From Polynucleobacter kasalickyi (GTDB lineage Bacteria; Pseudomonadota; Gammaproteobacteria; Burkholderiales; Burkholderiaceae): a stretch of 64,000 nucleotides of DNA. The position numbers and the translations under genes are program-made. The stretch spans positions 82,927 through 146,926 of the forward strand of contig NZ_FWXJ01000008.1 of assembly GCF_900176405.1 (NCBI RefSeq), read 5' to 3'. Within the stretch, counting starts at the first letter, position 1. Each line of letters starts with the position of its first letter. Of the stretch, positions 59,377 through 64,000 are shown piece by piece. The notes under the pieces were generated by a model. It did not search any database and was not told the origin of the DNA. It was given only the letters and a program-made list of their open reading frames with translations.

Positions 59377-60702
59377 ATGGCAAATCAGAGTAGTTTTACT
59401 ATTGGCAAAATTAACAAAATGGTTTGTCCACCTGATAAACAACAGGTAATTTATTGGGATTCTAATAACTCTGGTTACTTTGGGATTAGGGTTACTCAAT
59501 CTCAAGTCAAATCTTTCATTATTCAGACAAGATTAAACAAACAAACCATTAGAAAAACTATTGGTAATGTAAATCAATTAACAATTAAAGACGCCTTAGA
59601 AATTGCCCAAACAAAGTTACTTGAAATTAAAAAAGGAAATGATCCTAGAATTGCAGATGAACAGGCTATTGCAAAAATACAGATTGATAAAGCAAAAGGC
59701 AAAAATGGGCTTGTAGTTTGGGATGAATATATTAAATGGGGTAAGGTTCGAGGTAAAAGAGGAAATCAACCTTGGGGTTTACGCCACGCCCAAGAACATG
59801 AAAATATGGTTCGTATTGGTGGTAAGGTTCTTTCTAGGGGTGTTAGAACAGGACAATCTAACATTCAAGCTAATGGGGTTTTATACGATTTATTAAATCA
59901 ACCATTAAAAGAAATAACGAGAGATCAAGTAGAAAAATGGCTTGAATCCTATTTAGATAGACCAGCAACTGCAAGGTTAGGCTTAGCCCTTCTTAATGCT
60001 TTTTTTACATGGCTTGGTAATCATAAAGAATATAAGAACGCTATTCATCTTGATGCTTGTTCAAAATTATTGATAAACATCCCAGCATCCAAACCTCGAA
60101 AAGACTCATTACAAAAGCAACAGTTAAAAGTTTGGTTTGATCATATTAACCGAGGTAAAAACAAAGTTACGAAAGCATATTTACAAATACTTGTCCTCTC
60201 TGGGGCAAGGCGAAATGAACTTGCAACCCTTAAATGGGAGAATATTGATTTAGTCTGGTATGAAGGCGTTATTAAAGATAAATGGAAAGGCACTAGAGCA
60301 TTTTCAATTACTCCTTATATGGCGAAATTACTTCAAGATTTACCTAGAGAAAACGAATATGTTTTTTGTAGCCCAAAATCTAAATCTGGTTATATTGAAG
60401 AACCTAGATATGCTTTAGAAACTGCCATTAGAAACGCTGGTATTCCTCATTTAACTATTCATGGTCTACGCAGAACTTTTAAAAATATGTCTGAGTGGGT
60501 AGAAACCCCTGTTGGTATTGCATCTCAAATTATGGGGCATGAGCCTAGTGGAACTGCTGAAAAACACTATACAGACCGACCAATTGATTTATTAAGGCTA
60601 TGGCATACCAAAATTGAAAAGTTCATTCTTGATGAAGCTGGAATTGTTCAACCTACTTTGGATGAATTGAAAGAATATAAAAAATTAAGATTAGTTAAAT
60701 AA
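59377..60702 (+). CDS. int: Tyrosine-type site-specific integrase
   Basis: A 441-residue phage-type integrase. An N-terminal arm-binding domain (about 1-95, DUF4102-like) and a SAM-like core-binding domain (about 110-220) precede the catalytic domain. Catalytic residues: R278 in LSGARRNELATLKW, H362-x-x-R365 in IHGLRRTF, H388 in IMGHEPSG and nucleophile Y398 in AEKHYTD. It should integrate and excise the element at the tRNA-Thr gene. It lies 157 bp from the att fragment. Confidence 0.95.
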   Translation: MANQSSFTIGKINKMVCPPDKQQVIYWDSNNSGYFGIRVTQSQVKSFIIQTRLNKQTIRKTIGNVNQLTIKDALEIAQTKLLEIKKGNDPRIADEQAIAKIQIDKAKGKNGLVVWDEYIKWGKVRGKRGNQPWGLRHAQEHENMVRIGGKVLSRGVRTGQSNIQANGVLYDLLNQPLKEITRDQVEKWLESYLDRPATARLGLALLNAFFTWLGNHKEYKNAIHLDACSKLLINIPASKPRKDSLQKQQLKVWFDHINRGKNKVTKAYLQILVLSGARRNELATLKWENIDLVWYEGVIKDKWKGTRAFSITPYMAKLLQDLPRENEYVFCSPKSKSGYIEEPRYALETAIRNAGIPHLTIHGLRRTFKNMSEWVETPVGIASQIMGHEPSGTAEKHYTDRPIDLLRLWHTKIEKFILDEAGIVQPTLDELKEYKKLRLVK

Positions 60703-60734
60703 AGGTTATCCCAAGCCTAGCCTGACGAGGTGAA

Positions 60735-60759
60735 AGCCAAGAACCTTCCTTGGTTGGCT
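60735..60759. repeat. Inverted repeat after the integrase gene
   Basis: AGCCAA (60735-60740) and TTGGCT (60754-60759) bracket a 13-nt loop, shortly after the integrase stop. It may end the integrase transcript. There is no U-tract. Confidence 0.3.
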
Positions 60760-60797
60760 TAGGGGTTCTATTGAAGGGCATATTGAAGGCTATGCTT

Positions 60798-61439
60798 ATG
60801 GAAAATAAGATTGATTGGAATTTTTGGCTCAAAAGAAAGTCAATATTAGAAATTGAAATGGCACTTCTTACCCTAGGTTTAAATCCAGAAAATTTTGAGA
60901 AAGATTTTTTTATGGATTGTCATTATTTAGTAAACCGAGATGATTTACAGACTATTAAAGAAGATTACGATAAAAGAATGATCTTTATTAGAGAAAATCG
61001 TTTTACACCATATAAATATATGGCTAATGAGGATGATTCAAGCATATTCTATTTCAATTCAAGAGGAACAATTAAGGTTAAAAAGTTTTTACTTTGGCTA
61101 AAGAATGAGGATATGGGTTGGGACTTGCCACCAGAGTTAAAGAATTATATTGATCTTATGGGTAATTCTAAAAACTCAATAAATATTGAAACTAACCATA
61201 AAAGATTAAATCCAAACGAGTGGCATCAAATTTGTGGTGATATTGCTTTAAAAGCATTAAATCAAAATTGTGAATACTCATCAAAGGAAGTTATAAAAAT
61301 AATTCTTGAAAACTTTCAGAACGAAGGAATACTCTCAAGCAAAGGTAAGCCATTTTCAAAGCCTACAATTGAAAGATATTTGTCTGAGTGGGGGTTTAAT
61401 GCAAAAAGAGCAAACATAAGAAATAATAAAAATAGTTAA
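60798..61439 (+). CDS. Unknown protein of the integrated element
   Basis: A soluble 213-residue protein that I do not recognise. It is acidic in the N-terminal half (DWNFWLKRKSILEIEMALLTLGLNPE, then a DDLQTIKEDYDKR stretch) and basic toward the end. The last 70 residues (VIKIILENFQNEGILSSKGKPFSKPTIERYLSEWGFN) look like a winged-helix or helix-turn-helix segment. ATG 60798 has a GAAGG ribosome-binding site 8 nt upstream; ATG 60792 is also possible. Position between the integrase and the AlpA-like gene suggests a regulatory role, unproven. Confidence 0.7.
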   Translation: MENKIDWNFWLKRKSILEIEMALLTLGLNPENFEKDFFMDCHYLVNRDDLQTIKEDYDKRMIFIRENRFTPYKYMANEDDSSIFYFNSRGTIKVKKFLLWLKNEDMGWDLPPELKNYIDLMGNSKNSINIETNHKRLNPNEWHQICGDIALKALNQNCEYSSKEVIKIILENFQNEGILSSKGKPFSKPTIERYLSEWGFNAKRANIRNNKNS

Positions 61440-61443
61440 TCAA

Positions 61444-61458
61444 CTAGTTATCTAGTTA
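61444..61458 (+). repeat. Tandem CTAGTTA in the gap before the AlpA-like gene
   Basis: CTAGTTA at 61444-61450 and again within TCTAGTTA (61451-61458). The 121-bp gap between the unknown gene and the AlpA-like gene is AT-rich and otherwise without obvious structure. The repeat may be an operator. Confidence 0.3.
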
Positions 61459-61560
61459 TTAAAATCAAAGACTTAGCCCTTTCATAACTTGATTGATTAG
61501 GTATTGCCCTAGCTTAAAAATCATTTCCTAGTAATTCAAATTAACGAAAGGAAATGTTAC

Positions 61561-61779
61561 ATGAGTGATTTACTTAAACAGTTATTTAAAGAGGGTTCTT
61601 TCCCAGAGGTTGTATCAACTGAGGTATTTGCCCAAGCCATTAACAGATCACCCCAAACCATTCGCAAATGGCATTGTTTGGATTGTGCCCCAATGGGGAT
61701 TAGACCAATAAAAATAAATGGGAGATTATCTTGGAAAGTAAGTGATATTCAGAAATTATTGGAGGGTGCCACACTATGA
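61561..61779 (+). CDS. Small DNA-binding protein, AlpA/MerR-like
   Basis: A 72-residue protein with a winged-helix pattern of the MerR/AlpA/excisionase group: STEVFAQAINRSPQTIRKWHC is the helix-turn-helix and PIKINGRLSWKVSDIQKLL the wing and last helix. Such proteins act as excisionases or activators in satellites and prophages. It has an AAAGGAAA ribosome-binding site, and its TGA overlaps the ATG of the next small gene. Confidence 0.75.
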   Translation: MSDLLKQLFKEGSFPEVVSTEVFAQAINRSPQTIRKWHCLDCAPMGIRPIKINGRLSWKVSDIQKLLEGATL

Positions 61780-61940
61780 CCTACCAAATAAAAAAGCCAA
61801 CCTCTCACAATTGGCTCTCTCATAAAAACACTTACAAGATCATTATAAAACAAGCCATTATTAAATTGGCTCTTTATGACTTACTTCCTATCAGCTTAAC
61901 AACTTGGCTAATCAAGATTGCGAGGTTATGCCATGAATAA
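61776..61940 (+). CDS. 54-residue basic small protein, coupled on both sides
   Basis: ATG 61776 overlaps the TGA of the AlpA-like gene by 4 bp and is preceded by a strong GGAGGG ribosome-binding site. The frame runs to TAA 61938-61940 and overlaps the primase start at 61933. The product is basic (MTYQIKKPTSHNWLSHKNTY at the start) with a hydrophobic, helix-prone C-terminal half (ALYDLLPISLTTWLIKIARL). I find no family. Coupling at both ends and the ribosome-binding site argue that it is translated; codon evidence is limited by its size. Confidence 0.6.
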   Translation: MTYQIKKPTSHNWLSHKNTYKIIIKQAIIKLALYDLLPISLTTWLIKIARLCHE

Positions 61941-62754
61941 TTTTTATGACTTCATTCACAACTTGGGTTACGAGCCTAAAAGCGAAATTGTCCCAAACAA
62001 GTTTATTCGATTTGGTAGGAAAAATAGCGTTTCAGCTAAATTGTTTGCAGATGGACAAGGTGGTTATTTACAAGATTGGCGTTCTGGTGAAAAACATTTT
62101 TGGTTTGCAAACGATTTTAAGAATTTATCCTCAATTGAAAGAAAGAATAGACAAGATGAGATAGAACGCATTAAACAGGCTCATGAGTTAAAACAATCCC
62201 AAATCCATAAGAATGTAAGCATCAAATCAAAAGAACTCTTTATGGGTTCTCAGGAAGCCTTAGAATGCCATCCCTATCTGCTTAGAAAGAAAGTTAAACC
62301 TTTTGACATTAGGCAACAAGGTAATAATCTTTTGATTCCTGTTTGTTCTGTTCTTGGAGAATTTCAATCTATTCAATTCATCAATCACGAAGGGAATAAA
62401 TGGTTCTTTACAGGTGGCAAATCAAAGGGTGGGTGTCATTTTATTGGTAAGTTTTCAATAAATGATCCTGTTTTTCTTGCTGAAGGTTATGCAACTGCAT
62501 ATTCTGTTTATGAAGATACAGGATGCTTAACTATTGTGGCATTTAACGCTATGAATTTAATTCCTGTTGCAATTGATCTAAGAAAACATTTCCCCAAGGT
62601 AGAAATTATTATTGCTGGTGATTCTGATAAGACAGGTAAGCATTATGCTGAACTTGCATCAAAAGCAGTCAATGGCTCAATTACATTCCCACCCTTTACA
62701 GAAAATCAAAATGGAACAGATTGGAATGATTTTTTGAAGGGGGTTTCATTATGA
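61933..62754 (+). CDS. Toprim-domain primase-like protein
   Basis: A 273-residue protein. The N-terminal part (to about 110) resembles the pre-Toprim region of phage and plasmid primases, with FADGQGGYLQDWRSGEKHFWF. The Toprim core has VFLAEGYATAYSVYEDTG with the catalytic glutamate and IIIAGDSDKTGKHYA with the DxD motif. It likely makes primers for replication of the element. ATG 61933 has a GAGG ribosome-binding site and is chosen over TTG 61918. It overlaps the RepA-like gene by 4 bp. Confidence 0.82.
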   Translation: MNNFYDFIHNLGYEPKSEIVPNKFIRFGRKNSVSAKLFADGQGGYLQDWRSGEKHFWFANDFKNLSSIERKNRQDEIERIKQAHELKQSQIHKNVSIKSKELFMGSQEALECHPYLLRKKVKPFDIRQQGNNLLIPVCSVLGEFQSIQFINHEGNKWFFTGGKSKGGCHFIGKFSINDPVFLAEGYATAYSVYEDTGCLTIVAFNAMNLIPVAIDLRKHFPKVEIIIAGDSDKTGKHYAELASKAVNGSITFPPFTENQNGTDWNDFLKGVSL

Positions 62755-63806
62755 GTATTGTTCTATCAAACGCCCAAAAGACTGAATCCTTAAATCCCTT
62801 TGAAGGAATATTAGAAATGGAAGTTACAGATGAAATTGTTTCAAAAATTGCAGATGCTAAATTTGCTTGGAAAGAATTATTTCCCCAAGGGCATTTAATT
62901 ATTTTGGTGGCTAAAGCTAATGGGGGTAAAACCACCTTTATGACTCATGTAGCTGGTGAAATGGTTACTAATGGTTATAAGGTTCTTTATGTCAATGCAG
63001 ATGCTGGGGCATCCCAAATAAAGGAATATTATCAACACGCAAAAGATAATGGTTATAAGCTTATTAACTTTGATCTAACAAATGGTTCATCTGAAACAGT
63101 TATTAACCAACTTGAAAATATGGCTATCGCAGATTATGACTTTTCAGATACAGTAATTATTCTTGATACTCTCAAGAAATTTTGCGACTTAATGCAAAAA
63201 ACAAGTTCAAAGGTTTTCTATACACTTCTTAGAACTCTTACTGCCAAGGGTATGACAGTAATTTGCTTAGCACACGCCAATAAGTATGATGATAAAGAGG
63301 GTATGCCAATTTATGAGGGAACAGGCGATACAAGAAATGATTCAGATGAATTATTTTATTTAATTCCTGTTCGTAATCCAGATGGAACTATGACTGTTTC
63401 AACAAATACAACTCATACAACTGCAAAATCAAGAGCCAAATTAAAAGATATTTCTTTCACAATAACTGCTGATCGTAAGGTTGAAATTCTAAATAAACAT
63501 ATTGATACTTTAGTTTTAAGCCAATATCAAAGAGATTTAGAAAATGACTCTGAAATAGTAAATTTTATTTTAGACAGAATCGAATTTAAATCCCTATCTG
63601 TAACCGAGTTACATGATTTTTCTAAAAATAACCAACTTGGTTACAGTAGAAAAGATTTAGAAACAGTCTTAAAAAGGTATTCAGATATGAACAGTTCCTG
63701 TCCAGAGCCTAAATGGTTAGCCATGAAAGCAGTTAAGTATGGAACACTATACGGAAAGATTGCACCTTATTACGCCAAGGAAATTAAAAATAATTGGGGT
63801 GTCTAA
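62751..63806 (+). CDS. RecA-fold/RepA-like ATPase (replicative helicase type)
   Basis: A 351-residue AAA_25/RepA-like ATPase. Walker A is AKANGGKTT at residues 54-62 (ILVAKANGGKTTFMTHVAG), and Walker B is DTVIILDTLKKFCD at about 137-150. An arginine-finger-like region follows in STNTTHTTAKSRAKLKD. RepA-type enzymes unwind DNA at plasmid or element origins. The C-terminal third resembles a winged-helix segment. It is translationally coupled to the Toprim gene. Confidence 0.82.
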   Translation: MSIVLSNAQKTESLNPFEGILEMEVTDEIVSKIADAKFAWKELFPQGHLIILVAKANGGKTTFMTHVAGEMVTNGYKVLYVNADAGASQIKEYYQHAKDNGYKLINFDLTNGSSETVINQLENMAIADYDFSDTVIILDTLKKFCDLMQKTSSKVFYTLLRTLTAKGMTVICLAHANKYDDKEGMPIYEGTGDTRNDSDELFYLIPVRNPDGTMTVSTNTTHTTAKSRAKLKDISFTITADRKVEILNKHIDTLVLSQYQRDLENDSEIVNFILDRIEFKSLSVTELHDFSKNNQLGYSRKDLETVLKRYSDMNSSCPEPKWLAMKAVKYGTLYGKIAPYYAKEIKNNWGV

Positions 63807-63855
63807 AAGTATTAAATGTTTAATGTTAGAAAAGTATTGAAAGTTTGAAATGTTT
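63805..63855 (+). repeat. Repeats after the RepA-like gene
   Basis: AAAAGTATTAAA (63805-63816) recurs as AAAAGTATTGAA (63830-63841), 25 bp apart, and AAATGTTT occurs at 63814-63821 and 63848-63855. The region is very AT-rich and directly follows a replication gene, so an origin with iteron-like repeats is possible. The remaining bases to 64000 hold only a weak hairpin at 63947-63966. Confidence 0.35.
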
Positions 63856-64000
63856 CGTTTGTTTGGTAATAAGCCAATAGAGCATAAGTAAACATCTTAA
63901 ACTTTGAGGGTGTAAATTAATCTGTGTAAGTTGATTCCAGTTTTTAGTGAAGGTTTAATCTTTCACCAAATTCAATCTCAAATCGATTCATCGCAGATCT

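Larger units (their letters stand above)
59171..64000 (+). mobile_element. Integrated element at tRNA-Thr, right end outside the window
   Basis: The left boundary is the tRNA-Thr fragment. Inside are a tyrosine integrase, an unknown gene, an AlpA/MerR-like gene, a small coupled gene, a Toprim primase-like gene and a RepA-like ATPase, all on the plus strand. The DNA is clearly more AT-rich than the chromosome to the left. The set resembles the integration and replication module of a phage satellite or small integrative element. No structural, packaging or transfer genes appear before the edge. Confidence 0.8.

Noticed and set aside
1..64000. CRISPR array
   Set aside because: No regularly spaced repeats of 23-47 bp and no cas genes were found on reading.

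Overview
The window looks like a chromosome segment of a low-GC betaproteobacterium of the order Burkholderiales. Polynucleobacter or a close relative is my inference, not a proof. It rests on the pilC-pilD-coaE-zapD-mutT block, a dcw cluster of betaproteobacterial order that runs through ftsZ into a Prx5-type peroxiredoxin and lpxC, a dciA gene divergent from secA, a phasin, a Bug-type solute-binding protein and an AT-leaning base composition. MurE carries the DNPR motif, so the peptidoglycan should contain meso-diaminopimelate.

Layout. 1-2233 (+): end of pilC, a short prepilin peptidase, coaE and zapD. 2306-9730 (-): mutT, an AAA ATPase, argJ, an SGNH-hydrolase/MBOAT acyltransferase pair and secA. 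9883-10380 (+): dciA. 10428-29839 (-): lpxC, a peroxiredoxin and the complete dcw cluster, ftsZ back to mraZ, read from a promoter with two MraZ boxes. 30077-33128: coq7, a tailed beta-hydroxyacid dehydrogenase and an M20 amidohydrolase. 33276-34258 (-): a RES-Xre toxin-antitoxin pair. 34302-36827 (-): a DUF3047 lipoprotein, mltA and apaG. 36897-41611 (+): rpe and trpEGDC. 41608-43849 (-): an LhgO-like oxidase and ychF. 43876-50885 (+): a ubiH-like monooxygenase, dsbC-like gene, M61 protease, ung, prfA, prmC and grxD. 51021-51754 (+): a MNT/HEPN pair whose HEPN gene has an in-frame stop. 51934-52527 (-): a phasin gene. 52768-56430: a small catabolic locus (BKACE enzyme, TetR regulator, Bug binding protein, cyclase). 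56664-59078 (+): a SPINDLY/OGT-type glycosyltransferase with TPRs.

At 59171 the chromosome meets an integrated element. A 50-nt 3' fragment of a tRNA-Thr(UGU) gene lacks its 5' half and is followed by a tyrosine integrase, an unknown protein, an AlpA/MerR-like DNA-binding protein, a 54-residue small protein translationally coupled on both sides, a Toprim primase-like protein and a RecA/RepA-like ATPase. The right end lies beyond the window. The genes resemble the integration-replication module of a phage satellite or small integrative element. No capsid, conjugation or defence genes are visible.

How the genes work together: most of the window serves envelope growth and division (dcw cluster, secA, lpxC, mltA, zapD). 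The accessory parts are the O-acylation pair, two toxin-antitoxin-type loci, the TetR-controlled catabolic locus and the integrated element. The most useful regulatory signals are the MraZ boxes, two TTGC-N3-GCAA dyads at the phasin promoter (PhaR-like), and a 20-bp palindrome upstream of the cyclase gene whose half site recurs in front of the tetR gene. No intergenic stretch exceeds 300 bp.
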